This document shows positions 1-8,148 of a stretch of DNA of 64,000 nucleotides, piece after piece. Made by a program: the position numbers and the translations under genes. This DNA comes from G965215225 sp965215225 (GTDB lineage Bacteria; Pseudomonadota; Gammaproteobacteria; CBDBNL01; JAAOII01), in assembly GCA_965215225.1 (NCBI GenBank), contig OZ244039.1, forward strand, positions 806,001 to 870,000. The letters are read 5' to 3'. Position 1 is the stretch's first letter, and each line of letters begins with the position of its first letter. The notes beneath the pieces were generated by a model that made no database searches, was not told where the DNA came from, and saw nothing but the letters and a program-made list of their open reading frames with translations.

Positions 1-20
1 AGTCTTTTAGCGCTTTATTT

Positions 21-392
21 TCAAAATTGGTTCATCTCAGAAGAATTAACAAAGTCGTAATAACCTTTGTATCCTACGGTATTCTCATTCTCTTTTTCCA
101 AGTATCGGAGCACCGCTTTCTCACACTTCTCCTGAAAGACTTTGGCTGCCTTGCCTCGAATAGCATAATACTTCTTCTTCACAGGACTATATCCTTTCTG
201 ACTAAAAAGATGGGTTTTTTCGAATCCGTCCTCCTCCCATAAATAATAACGGATAAAAACAGGCTCCTCGTCCCCATTGATGTCTAACGGTTTGTCAGGA
301 CGATTCCAGATGAAAACCTGCCCCACATAATCCTTTGCCATTATGGCATAGACATCTTTGTCGGGCTCGCAATAAAATAGGTTAAGAACCAT
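21..392 (-). CDS. hypothetical protein, 123 aa
   Basis: I do not recognise a family. The protein is soluble, without a signal peptide or membrane segment. An aromatic, beta-rich N-terminal half (about residues 1-60) is followed by a charged helical segment around 75-100. The ATG is preceded by a GGAGT-like ribosome binding site about 6 nt upstream, which supports this start. The next gene upstream on the same strand (438-830) has the same layout: a short beta-rich front, a basic middle, then a helix ending in a 'YLE' motif. The two look like diverged tandem paralogues, possibly co-transcribed. This is a weak inference from layout and a few shared motifs, not a strong alignment. Confidence 0.55.
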   Translation of the reverse strand: MVLNLFYCEPDKDVYAIMAKDYVGQVFIWNRPDKPLDINGDEEPVFIRYYLWEEDGFEKTHLFSQKGYSPVKKKYYAIRGKAAKVFQEKCEKAVLRYLEKENENTVGYKGYYDFVNSSEMNQF

Positions 393-437
393 TACTATAC
401 TCCTATCATATTTAAATTAATAATTCGGTATTTTTCA

Positions 438-830
438 TTATTCGTCAGGAGGGTAGCTGGGGAAGGAGTCAAAGAACTCTTTGACCGTCCTTCGTTGAAC
501 CATCTGTGGTCTTTCTTTTACTTCCATATCAACCTCATCCTCTAAGTAAATAAGAATACATTGCTTCACTGCTTCTATTAAATCCTTGTCTTTGTCAGGA
601 CGAAGCCTACCGAAACCAGGACCATAATAGGGCTGTTTTGTCAGCCAGCTCCCCATATAATTATACATCCTCTTAACCTGAACTTCCCACTCATTCACAG
701 GACCTTTATGAATGGATAACAACCCTTTTTTGGTTGCTTTTACTACAAAATTCTGGTTATAAGCATCCCCAGCAACCGTGACATAAAGCTCTTCGAAGTC
801 ATCACTGAATTTATAACAATCTACAATCAT
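438..830 (-). CDS. hypothetical protein, 130 aa, probable distant paralogue of its neighbour
   Basis: No family recognised. It has no signal peptide or membrane segment. A beta-rich N-terminal part (roughly 1-60) is followed by a glycine/proline loop, a helix around residues 83-97 ending 'YLEDE', and a charged, proline-rich tail. The neighbour at 21-392 has a similar helix ending 'YLEKE' at the equivalent place, and both genes contain the DNA word TTTGTCAGGACGA in comparable positions. About 45 bp separate the genes, so they may form one transcript. Function unknown. Confidence 0.55.
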   Translation of the reverse strand: MIVDCYKFSDDFEELYVTVAGDAYNQNFVVKATKKGLLSIHKGPVNEWEVQVKRMYNYMGSWLTKQPYYGPGFGRLRPDKDKDLIEAVKQCILIYLEDEVDMEVKERPQMVQRRTVKEFFDSFPSYPPDE

Positions 831-904
831 ACTTATATCCTATGGAATTAAATTAATGCTTTCACCTTATCAACCACCAAGAGTACATTATCGTGGGTGA
901 AGGC

Positions 905-1936
905 CTATTCAAAAAAGGCCGGCGGGACAAACCCGAAGGCTGCCATTACAGGCAGAGATTTCTTGCCCGCGACTGCTTTTACCCAGTCTAGCTCTTCATC
1001 ATAGGAAATGATGACCTCTTCCGAACCCAAATAGGTTTTGATGACTCTCTTTTCTCTGAGCTCTTTGAGACTAAGGCTGATTGACTCTCCTCCATAGCTA
1101 TCAAAAGGTTGAGTGTTCTCTCCGCTGAAAATCACAAAAGATATCTCTTTAGGATGGGCGCTTCTCTTGTGCTGATTGCGCACCGGGAAATATATGCGCT
1201 TGTCTGTATAGAAGGAGCCATAAGGATAGTTGTGATAGCTGCGCCGATGGCCTGTATCTGTGCTTAGAACTAAGGTGGTGGGATGGTTCTTTTTCCATTT
1301 GCCGAGAGTAGTGCGAACAGCAGGGACTCTCTCCAGTTGCGGGCTACTAAGATGTTGGCCGGCTATGGGAGTGCCCCATGGCTGCACCCATAGGGATTCG
1401 GTGGTTCTATCATACATCACAAGACAAGAGTGATACAGCCCACCAGATACCCCGAAGGTGGTTTCTAGCCCTCCTAGCTTACGGATGAAAACGCTGTTGG
1501 TTTCACATAGAGGGCAGTAGGTGACTGCAACTGGAACACCGCCAACCACATCATTGACGATTTCATGCCAGTTAAGAATAGCATAGGGGTAGGCGCGCGC
1601 ATCGCCATTTATTTCAAGCCCTATGATCAGCTCCTGGTCGCCAAACTGGGTCTCGGCTGCGCTGACGAATTGGGGCGAGTCTAAAGCGGGGATGCCGTCT
1701 TTTATTGGATTGCCTATTAGCAGATCCTCTCGGTTGATACGAGTGGCTGGGCAGCGGGCTTTGTCTTCGCCAAATCGGCTGAGCAGCCTATGAGAGCGGC
1801 AGGGAGCTGCTGGCTTTTCATCTACTATCTCGGCTATTTCTGTTGTTTCTACAGAGTGGAAGGGTTCGGCGGATCCCTTGTGCTCCCCATATCCGCCAAA
1901 GATTGCTGCAACTGCTAAGATGGGTTCCCAGAACAT
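905..1936 (-). CDS. DUF3179 domain-containing protein
   Basis: The 343-residue protein matches the DUF3179 family across most of its length. Family hallmarks are the early 'DGIPALDSPQFV' block, 'ARAYPYAILNWHEIVND', the 'YCPLC' cysteine pair, 'FGVSGGLYHS' followed by 'YDRTTESLWVQ', and a C-terminal 'FPV' plus 'KE' region. The paired cysteines suggest metal or redox chemistry, but the biochemical role of the family is not established. The N-terminus starts with a hydrophobic stretch (residues 1-16) that could be an atypical signal peptide. The gene stands alone and diverges from the RDD-domain gene at 2061; the shared intergenic region is about 120 bp. Confidence 0.85.
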   Translation of the reverse strand: MFWEPILAVAAIFGGYGEHKGSAEPFHSVETTEIAEIVDEKPAAPCRSHRLLSRFGEDKARCPATRINREDLLIGNPIKDGIPALDSPQFVSAAETQFGDQELIIGLEINGDARAYPYAILNWHEIVNDVVGGVPVAVTYCPLCETNSVFIRKLGGLETTFGVSGGLYHSCLVMYDRTTESLWVQPWGTPIAGQHLSSPQLERVPAVRTTLGKWKKNHPTTLVLSTDTGHRRSYHNYPYGSFYTDKRIYFPVRNQHKRSAHPKEISFVIFSGENTQPFDSYGGESISLSLKELREKRVIKTYLGSEEVIISYDEELDWVKAVAGKKSLPVMAAFGFVPPAFFE

Positions 1937-2010
1937 CTTATTATTATACTTTATTATGCTTGGGAATTATGCTTGGGAGGGATTTTTTCAGTGGAGAATG
2001 TGGTTCAAAC

Positions 2011-2016
2011 TATAAT
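2011..2016 (+). promoter_or_regulatory. possible -10 box upstream of the RDD-domain gene
   Basis: A TATAAT hexamer lies 45 bp before the preferred ATG at 2061. No good -35 hexamer is visible at 16-18 bp. Just upstream (about 1955-1980) the word TTATGCTTGGGA occurs twice in tandem within the divergent intergenic region. Confidence 0.3.
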
Positions 2017-2060
2017 TGCCTTGATAATTGAACAATAAGGAAAACACAGATAAGATACAT

Positions 2061-2819
2061 ATGAATAATATCCTGGGGTTTGGGGAGGGACTAGGAACAG
2101 GAATAGAAATAGGAATAGGAGAAGCTGTCCTGCTCTTATCTTTTTTGCTAGTTGTAGCCGTTCTTTATTTTCTTCCTACTATGATGGCATTTGGCCGCGA
2201 ACATAGGGATGCTAATAGGATTTGCGTTCTCAACCTATTCTTGGGATGGACTCTTTTGGGGTGGATAGTCTTTTGTGTTTGGGCATTGACAAATAATCTA
2301 GCCAAGGAGCGCCAAATTGTTAAGGGTCAGAAGCTTGCTGGCTTTTGGATTAGAACCATGGCGCTTGCGATAGACTATGTCTTCTTTGCCTTGCTAATAG
2401 GTATTCCAGTGCTGACTATTCGTTTCATTAAGTTATGGATTCAATTAGAAGGGCAAGGGGATTTTGTTGATGGAGAAGCGGTTCATTGGACCATTTGGGA
2501 AATCACCTCTTATGTCTTCATAGGCATGGTGACTATTTGGCTCTGGTTAAGATTTTCGGCAACACCGGGCAAGATGATAACGAAGCTAAAAGTAGTTGAT
2601 GCCCGAACTGGCAACAGGCTAACTTTGACTCAGGCAATCATAAGATATGCTGGTTATTTTGTTTCTTCCCTTCCTTTTGCGCTCGGTTTTTTTTGGGTAG
2701 GCATAGACAAGCATAAACAGGGCTGGCATGATAGATTGGCGGGGGCTATTGTTATTAGAGAGCGGTTGAACTCAAATCCTAAGCCAAAAACTAAATCAAG
2801 AACTAGAAAGCCTGACTAA
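2061..2819 (+). CDS. membrane protein: superinfection-immunity-like segment fused to an RDD domain
   Basis: Two modules are visible. The first 70 or so residues contain two hydrophobic helices with 'YFLPTMMAF' and 'NLFLGWTLLGWIV', the pattern of the superinfection immunity family (PF14373). The rest, from 'LAGFWIRTMALAIDY' to 'GWHDRLAGAIVI', is a typical RDD domain with three or four membrane helices, including the conserved 'TPGKMITKLKVVD' block. RDD proteins are inner-membrane proteins of mostly unknown function, some proposed as transporters. An alternative TTG start at 2028 would add 11 residues; neither start has a strong ribosome binding site, and I prefer the ATG because it lies further from the putative -10 box. 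The short paralogue at 2923 repeats module one. Confidence 0.75.
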   Translation: MNNILGFGEGLGTGIEIGIGEAVLLLSFLLVVAVLYFLPTMMAFGREHRDANRICVLNLFLGWTLLGWIVFCVWALTNNLAKERQIVKGQKLAGFWIRTMALAIDYVFFALLIGIPVLTIRFIKLWIQLEGQGDFVDGEAVHWTIWEITSYVFIGMVTIWLWLRFSATPGKMITKLKVVDARTGNRLTLTQAIIRYAGYFVSSLPFALGFFWVGIDKHKQGWHDRLAGAIVIRERLNSNPKPKTKSRTRKPD

Positions 2820-2922
2820 AAGCTGACGGACAAGAAGGCAAGCTGACAACCAAGGATTAAGACTTTTGTCCCATCTATTCCCGTCATTTGAGTTATAATT
2901 ATCAAAATAATACACAGGAACT

Positions 2923-3150
2923 ATGGAAGCATTATTATTTTTATTGGCTGCAGTAATTTTACTTATTGTATATTTCTTCCCTACATTAGTAGCAGCTATT
3001 CGTAGGCATAATAATACTTTTGCCATATGCATCCTAAATTTGTTCTTGGGATGGACTTTTTTAGGTTGGGTAGTGAGCCTTGTTTGGGCTTGCACTAGCA
3101 ATGTTGCAAAGGAAGAATTGCCTGAAAAAGAAGGCTCGCCTGAAAAATAG
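2923..3150 (+). CDS. small superinfection-immunity-like membrane protein, 75 aa
   Basis: Two hydrophobic helices (about residues 3-24 and 36-56) surround a basic loop. The motifs 'YFFPTLVAAIRRH' and 'NLFLGWTFLGWVV' are characteristic of PF14373, a family named after a phage T4 protein but common in bacterial chromosomes. The protein closely resembles the N-terminal module of the preceding gene, so one probably arose from the other by partial duplication. A CAGGAA ribosome binding site sits about 6 nt before the ATG, and a TATAAT box at 2894-2899 could be its own -10. The tail is hydrophilic and charged. Confidence 0.7.
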   Translation: MEALLFLLAAVILLIVYFFPTLVAAIRRHNNTFAICILNLFLGWTFLGWVVSLVWACTSNVAKEELPEKEGSPEK

Positions 3151-3192
3151 GAGGAGGCTCATTCTGTTGTTAAACTTAATATTTCGGTGTTG

Positions 3193-3597
3193 ATGAAGGG
3201 CAAGATAAGTATTATCACACTTGCGGTGGCAGACCTTGACAGGTCGGTTGCTTTCTATCGCGATGGTCTGGGGCTTCCAACCTATGATTACGAAAAGAGC
3301 AAAAACATTGCCTTTTTTAATTTGGAGGGCACCTGGCTATCCTTGTATCCAAAAGAGAGGTTTGGTAAGGATACTGGCATTCCAGTGGGCGAGTCTGGTT
3401 CTAGCCATTTCACTCTTGCTCATAATGTCAAAACCAAGCAAGAGGTGGATGAGGTGATTGATTTGGCATTGAAAGCCGGCGCCAAACTGATAAAGAAGCC
3501 AAAGGAAGTTTTTTGGGGCGGTTATTCCGGTTATTTTGCCGACCCAGATGGCTATCTGTGGGAGGTGGCTTTCAACCCATTTATGGATCTGACCTAG
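3193..3597 (+). CDS. VOC-superfamily (glyoxalase/bleomycin-resistance fold) protein
   Basis: The protein of about 134 residues has one complete VOC unit. It opens with beta-alpha 'ITLAVADLDRSVAFYRDGLGL' elements and ends with 'GYSGYFADPDGYLWEVAFNP', the signature of the metal-binding C-terminal strand. VOC proteins bind a divalent metal and act on varied substrates (glyoxalases, dioxygenases, antibiotic-binding proteins), so substrate cannot be deduced. GTG (3187) and TTG (3190) also open this frame just upstream; the ATG at 3193 is the more usual choice. The gene follows the small membrane protein by about 40 bp and may be co-transcribed. Confidence 0.8.
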   Translation: MKGKISIITLAVADLDRSVAFYRDGLGLPTYDYEKSKNIAFFNLEGTWLSLYPKERFGKDTGIPVGESGSSHFTLAHNVKTKQEVDEVIDLALKAGAKLIKKPKEVFWGGYSGYFADPDGYLWEVAFNPFMDLT

Positions 3598-3857
3598 TTT
3601 CCAATCACCCCAATTCCTATCACAATCAGGCAGAACCCCATTGGCGTCTTCTCAACTTGGCTTAAAACATAGAGTCTTCTTGTTTCCTTAGGGGAGTCTT
3701 AAACTGCCTGAAAGCATCTTTCTTAAAGCATAGGGCATATTGCATCATGGATATTAAGGTATATTAAGGTATATTGAAAGCATATTGAAGGCATATTTAA
3801 AGACACATTAAGGCATCTTAAAATCTTATCCATCACAATCTCTTCATTCTTTCAGCC
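3598..3857. repeat. intergenic region with a degenerate 10-bp AT-rich tandem repeat
   Basis: No gene is visible. From about 3751 to 3825 the sequence is built of roughly 10-bp units, the clearest being ATATTAAGGT repeated exactly twice (3751-3770), followed by ATATTGAAAG and increasingly degenerate copies. This lies just upstream of the EamA transporter gene and could be bent DNA or slippage-derived filler. Confidence 0.6.
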
Positions 3858-4742
3858 ATGAATAATCTAAGAGGAATAGGCTATGTCTTTATCTGCACTC
3901 TCATGTGGGCTCTTATTCCAGTTGTCGCCAAACTGGGACAGCAGGATTTAGATAATCACCAATTCCTATTCTGGTCTAGTTTGGTATCTTTCTTGGTCTG
4001 CTTGTTGTTCTTGTTAGCTAGCGGCAAGTATCTTGTGCTTAGGAACTATGGAGGTGGCGATTGGCTAGTCATAGCTGGTCTCGGCTTTTTAGGCACCTAT
4101 CTTTACTATATTCTGCTGTATTTCGGTTATGCTAAGGCGGAAGGCTTGGAGGTGCTTATTTTGCAATACAGCTGGCCGCTCTTCATCGTTTTCCTCTCGT
4201 CTTTTTTGCTCAACGAAAGATGGACCTTAATTAAGTTCTTTTCTATTACAACTGGTTTCTTAGGAGTGGTGCTGATTATCAGCAAAGGCGATATTGTCCT
4301 AGGAGATGATCTGTCGGTATATCTCCTCGTCATATTAGGAGCATTTTCTTTTGCGCTCTTTTCGGTTCTTAGTAAGAAGTTCTCTTATGAACCCTTAGGG
4401 CTGGTCACCTGTTATTTTGCCGTTGCTACATTATGTTCTTTTGTTTCTATGCTCTTGCTGTCCGATTTTGCAACTCCTGTGGGAGTTTTTGCGATTCTGC
4501 TAAATGGTAGTCTGGTCAATGGTGTCTCCTATATCCTATGGATAAACGCTCTACGGCTGACGAAAGCCAGCTATGTTGCTCCTTTGGTCTTTCTGACTCC
4601 TGTGTTTTCAACCTTTTACTTGATAATTTTTTTTGACGAGCCGGTAAGATGGATATACCTTCTTGGACTTGTATTGGTAATAATAAGTGGTCTGGCTGCC
4701 ACCCTTAATCTCAGGCTAGGGAAGAGACAGATATATCAATAA
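3858..4742 (+). CDS. EamA/DMT-superfamily transporter
   Basis: The 294-residue protein is very hydrophobic, with about ten predicted membrane helices arranged as two EamA repeats. Repeat one covers about residues 1-142 and includes 'LNERWTLIKFFSITTGFLGVVLIISKGD'-type helices; repeat two covers about 150-288 and ends with 'FFDEPVRWIYLLGLVLVIISGLAA'. The acidic-proline motif near the last helix and the short basic C-terminus are usual for the drug/metabolite transporter superfamily. These act in the inner membrane as exporters or exchangers of metabolites; the substrate here is unknown. It stands just upstream of tRNA-Ser and is not obviously in an operon. Confidence 0.85.
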   Translation: MNNLRGIGYVFICTLMWALIPVVAKLGQQDLDNHQFLFWSSLVSFLVCLLFLLASGKYLVLRNYGGGDWLVIAGLGFLGTYLYYILLYFGYAKAEGLEVLILQYSWPLFIVFLSSFLLNERWTLIKFFSITTGFLGVVLIISKGDIVLGDDLSVYLLVILGAFSFALFSVLSKKFSYEPLGLVTCYFAVATLCSFVSMLLLSDFATPVGVFAILLNGSLVNGVSYILWINALRLTKASYVAPLVFLTPVFSTFYLIIFFDEPVRWIYLLGLVLVIISGLAATLNLRLGKRQIYQ

Positions 4743-4744
4743 AA

Positions 4745-4767
4745 GAGTTACTGGAATGGCCAAGCGG
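4745..4767 (+). pseudogene. degenerate tRNA-Ser 5' fragment
   Basis: This 23-bp stretch matches the 5' part of the intact tRNA-Ser (about 4812-4834) at 17 positions by eye, and all six differences are transitions. It covers the acceptor-strand end and the D arm. No anticodon or T arm follows in recognisable form. It looks like the remains of a tandem tRNA duplication. Confidence 0.4.
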
Positions 4768-4809
4768 TTATTGCGTCTTGTGGTTAAATTGGTCTTTTAG
4801 GACATCAAT

Positions 4810-4895
4810 GGAGAGTTGCCGGAGTGGTCGAACGGGGCGGTCTCGAAAACCGTTGTGCCTTTCAGGCACCGAGGGTTCGAATCCCTCACTCTCCG
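4810..4895 (+). tRNA. tRNA-Ser (anticodon CGA)
   Basis: A full cloverleaf is visible: acceptor stem GGAGAGT pairing with ACTCTCC, D arm with the usual GGTCGAACGG loop region, anticodon loop CTCGAAA giving anticodon CGA (reads UCG), a long class II variable arm with a GTGCC/GGCAC stem, and T arm GAGGG-TTCGAAT-CCCTC. The discriminator base is G, as expected for serine. CCA is not encoded. The restriction-modification island begins about 20 bp downstream. Confidence 0.95.
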
Positions 4896-4914
4896 TTTTC
4901 TTCCGTTAACTACC

Positions 4915-4965
4915 CTAAATCTTCCTGCTATCATAAGCCCAATGGAGTAGCGCTTGTCTTTGTCT
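4915..4965 (+). repeat. left 51-bp direct repeat of the restriction-modification island
   Basis: This stretch is identical to 9014-9064 at 50 of 51 positions (one G/A difference). Read on the minus strand it encodes the last 16 residues and stop codon of the conserved hypothetical protein at 9014-9514, ending 'LLHWAYDSRKI'. It is therefore a detached 3' end of that gene, left on the far side of the island. Confidence 0.9.
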
Positions 4966-5043
4966 TCGTCTTTATTTAGCTCCGCCGAATCACCTACACT
5001 TTCCTTCTTCTCTCATTTTCTCTATCTTTGTTTGTTCTTTCTT

Positions 5044-5076
5044 TGAAAGATGGATATAATGCTTTCTATGCGAAAC
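5044..5076 (+). promoter_or_regulatory. probable promoter of the restriction-modification operon, shared with the transposase locus
   Basis: A TATAAT box at 5055-5060 with a possible TTGTTC -35 about 17 bp upstream precedes the methyltransferase gene. The surrounding 33 bp recur at 14169-14201 upstream of the transposase remnant with 29 of 33 matches by eye, so the promoter region itself is a dispersed repeat. Confidence 0.55.
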
Positions 5077-5134
5077 TTCTTTGTTGTTTGGCTGGGGCTA
5101 TATAGCCTTGTCTGAGAACAGAGGTGTTGGATTT

Positions 5135-6319
5135 ATGGCAGAAGTTCATGGTTTTTACAACAAGCGGCTAAAGGATCAAAATAAAGATTTTGGTTATGTG
5201 GCAGATGGAATACAGGGAACCCTTTTCGATCTATTGGAAACTGAAGAACCGATTTGCGAAGTCAGCATACAAAAGATTGATAAACATTATTTCCCGCCGC
5301 AAGAATCAAAAAGAGAGGGTTTCCAACTCCAAAATAGAAGGTACTTAGGGAACAAATATAAATTGCTTAGGTTTATTGAAGATGTAATTTCTGAAAAATG
5401 CGGTTCAATCAATTCACTTTGCGATATTTTTGCTGGCACAGGTGTCGTTGGGGAGAGGTTTAACAGTCCAAAAATCAAAATTATTTCTAATGATTTTCTC
5501 TCGGCAAATTATGTTTGCTTGTATGCGTTTTTAGGAGTCAATCGGGATTTGAGACAAGATATATCTAAAAAGATAGAGTTTCTCAACAATTTATCGAACA
5601 ACAAAGAAAATTACTTCTCACAGCATTTCGGAGGAACCTATTTTACGAGAGAGAATGCGGGGAAGATTGGCGCAATTCGCGAGGAAATAGAGAGGATCTC
5701 GGCAAGCAAGGATGAAAAGCATATTTTGATTTGTTCGTTGATTTATGCAATGGATAAGGTCGCAAATACTGTTGGACACTATGATGCTTTTCGTAAAAAG
5801 CTGGACATGCTCCAATCGGTTAATTTACTTGTTCCAGATATTGACTATTCACATAATGCTATCAATGAAATTTATCAAGAAGATGCAAATGTTCTCATTA
5901 AGAAAATCTATTGTGATGTTCTATATATTGACCCGCCATATAACTCACGACAATATTCAGATGCATACCATCTCTTAGAAAATCTTGCTGAGTGGAAAAA
6001 ACCAGAGGTTATGGGGGTTGGTAAAAAAATGGATCGGTCGCAGATCAAAAGTGACTATTGCCTAAAAAGTGCGCCGAGCGCCTTTTCAGATTTGATTAGA
6101 AATGCAAACTGCAAGCATATTTTGCTTTCATACAACAACACAGGAGATTCCAAAGACGGGCGTTCCAATGCAAGAATAAGCGATGATGAAATTTTACAAA
6201 TTCTCAATGATAAGGGAGATGTTGAGGTTTTTGAGAAAGCTTACAAGGCCTTTACGACAGGAAAAAGTAATGGAGCAAATAATACCGAGCGCATCTTCTA
6301 CTGTAAAGTAAAAAAATGA
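5135..6319 (+). CDS. DNA adenine N6-methyltransferase, D12 (Dam-like) class
   Basis: This protects host DNA from the adjacent endonuclease by methylating adenine in the recognition site. Visible motifs are the N-terminal 'YLGNKYKLLRFI' SAM-binding block, motif I 'CDIFAGTGVVG' and motif IV 'IDPPYNSRQY' near the C-terminal third, in the alpha-class order of the D12 family. About 394 residues. An earlier in-frame TTG at 5081 exists, but the ATG at 5135 has an AGAGG ribosome binding site about 8 nt upstream. The stop overlaps the endonuclease start by 4 nt (ATGA). The region is visibly more AT-rich than flanking genes, consistent with transfer. Confidence 0.88.
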   Translation: MAEVHGFYNKRLKDQNKDFGYVADGIQGTLFDLLETEEPICEVSIQKIDKHYFPPQESKREGFQLQNRRYLGNKYKLLRFIEDVISEKCGSINSLCDIFAGTGVVGERFNSPKIKIISNDFLSANYVCLYAFLGVNRDLRQDISKKIEFLNNLSNNKENYFSQHFGGTYFTRENAGKIGAIREEIERISASKDEKHILICSLIYAMDKVANTVGHYDAFRKKLDMLQSVNLLVPDIDYSHNAINEIYQEDANVLIKKIYCDVLYIDPPYNSRQYSDAYHLLENLAEWKKPEVMGVGKKMDRSQIKSDYCLKSAPSAFSDLIRNANCKHILLSYNNTGDSKDGRSNARISDDEILQILNDKGDVEVFEKAYKAFTTGKSNGANNTERIFYCKVKK

Positions 6320-8145
6320 TTATGAAAAAAGCCTGGTCAATTACAACAACACTAAGAAACCCAGAAAGGTTGAGAAATTTCTTAATTGTTTTGAAGCAAC
6401 TCGAAGATTCAGAATGGAATCTTGAGAACCAAAAGAAATACCAAATCTTGTTGATTCAAAATAGGCTGTATGGTTATGGTAGTGCCCAGTTTTATAATGA
6501 CCTCCCTCAAGATAAAGTTGATCTGATGACTGATCCGCTAAGAGAGATTTCTTTTAAACAAGCAGAAGAAATTTTTAATATAAAGGATTATGAAGACCCT
6601 GCAATGCGCGGAAGACAATCAATGAATCCTCTCAAAAAACTTGGATTTGTTGCTATTGAAAACGGAAAAGTAAAAATAATGGAGTTGGGCAAACTATTTT
6701 TGAAAGATGATTTTGACTTTGGAGAAATCTTTTTTAGAACTTTTCTAAAGTGGCAGATACCAAACCCAGATAGTCGAGACTATTCGGATAATCGAGATTA
6801 CGATATAAAACCATTTATAGGAACTTTACATCTAATTCACTCTGTCAATCAGAAGGAGACCGCTCGTGGAAATAAAGCAAAAGGCATAAGTAAAAAGGAA
6901 TTCTCTCTTTTTGCGCCAACCTTAGTGCATTATCAAAATATTAGCTCCTATGCGGAAAAAATTATCAACTTGCGGGATGATTTATCGAGAAAAGCAAAGC
7001 AAGAGCAAAGAGAAATTTTTGATACTTACAAGAAAGAATTTGCCGGTGAATTTTTGGGATCTGACCAAGAAGGTGAAGTGGCGAGACTGTTGAGTAATCT
7101 ACAAGACTATGGTGATAACGCAATCCGTTATTTTCGTCTTACCAGATATATTCATATTCGTGGTGGCGGATTTTATATTGATTTAGAGCCGAGAAGATCA
7201 ATCGAAATAAGTTCTTTGCTCAATTATGACAACGCACAATCAAGATCTTTTGATTCAAAAGAGGAATATATTGCTTATATTTCCGATATTTCAGAACCGA
7301 AGTTGCCTTGGGAAACAGCAGAGAAATACATTGAGATAATTAAGCAACTGGTTGATGAGATACAAGAATATGAATCATCTTTACAAAGAGAATCTCTTTT
7401 GATTAAAGACTTTCAGTCAATGAAAGAATACGAGCTGAAAGATTACATTGCAGAATTACGAGCATACCGCCGAGAATTGCAAAACGAAGAAAGTTATCAA
7501 AAATCTCAGGCAATTGAGCAGATTGAATCTAATATCAAGGACCTTGAAAATATTTTTGATTTTGACGATAAACCGATTTTACTTGAAAAGTTATCTGCTC
7601 TTGGATTACATGCTCTCAATGATGCACTAAAAATTCAACCGAAGTATCCTGTCGGTGATGACAATGAGCCAACATTTACTGCACCGGCAAATACGCCCGA
7701 TATTGAGTGTTTTTACAAAAGTTTCAATGCAATTTGTGAGGTTACAATGTTGAAAGGTCGTGATCAATGGTACAATGAGGGACAGCCAGTAATGAGACAC
7801 TTGCGAGATTTTGAACAAAAACATAGCAACAAGCCATCCTATTGTTTATTTATCGCTCCAACACTCCATAGAGATACAGTAAACACTTTTTGGACAGCAA
7901 TAAAATATGAGTATGAGGGACAACCGCAAAGAATCATTCCTCTTTCAATCAGTCAATTTGTCTCTGTCTTGAAAGTGCTGGTGCGAATGAGATCACAAAA
8001 GAAGTTCTTGCGGCATGCAGAAATTGTTCGCCTGTATGATGAGATTTTAGAGTCATCAAAGTCGTTTAATAATTCAAATGAGTGGTTGCAGAATATTCCA
8101 AGCACCATTTCTACATGGCAAGAGAGCCTTATTCGGCAAACATAA
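6316..8145 (+). CDS. AlwI-family type II (type IIS) restriction endonuclease
   Basis: The 609-residue protein begins with the family signature 'WSITTTLRNPERLRNFL' followed by 'NQKKYQILLIQNRLYGYG', matching the AlwI family (AlwI and the related GAGTC enzymes such as PleI/MlyI/BstNBI, as known from the family). The C-terminal half, from about residue 455, contains 'PDIECFYKSFNAICEVTMLKGRDQW', which has the spaced acidic and E-x-T arrangement expected of the PD-(D/E)xK nuclease core. Members cut outside an asymmetric 5-bp site. It overlaps the upstream methyltransferase by 4 nt and is followed by a second methyltransferase 3 nt later, as expected when each strand of an asymmetric site needs its own enzyme. 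Exact specificity cannot be read from sequence. Confidence 0.85.
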   Translation: MIMKKAWSITTTLRNPERLRNFLIVLKQLEDSEWNLENQKKYQILLIQNRLYGYGSAQFYNDLPQDKVDLMTDPLREISFKQAEEIFNIKDYEDPAMRGRQSMNPLKKLGFVAIENGKVKIMELGKLFLKDDFDFGEIFFRTFLKWQIPNPDSRDYSDNRDYDIKPFIGTLHLIHSVNQKETARGNKAKGISKKEFSLFAPTLVHYQNISSYAEKIINLRDDLSRKAKQEQREIFDTYKKEFAGEFLGSDQEGEVARLLSNLQDYGDNAIRYFRLTRYIHIRGGGFYIDLEPRRSIEISSLLNYDNAQSRSFDSKEEYIAYISDISEPKLPWETAEKYIEIIKQLVDEIQEYESSLQRESLLIKDFQSMKEYELKDYIAELRAYRRELQNEESYQKSQAIEQIESNIKDLENIFDFDDKPILLEKLSALGLHALNDALKIQPKYPVGDDNEPTFTAPANTPDIECFYKSFNAICEVTMLKGRDQWYNEGQPVMRHLRDFEQKHSNKPSYCLFIAPTLHRDTVNTFWTAIKYEYEGQPQRIIPLSISQFVSVLKVLVRMRSQKKFLRHAEIVRLYDEILESSKSFNNSNEWLQNIPSTISTWQESLIRQT

Positions 8146-8148
8146 AAC

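Noticed and set aside
1843..2031. 62-aa plus-strand frame across the DUF3179 start
   Set aside because: It is antisense to the DUF3179 N-terminus and has no conserved features.
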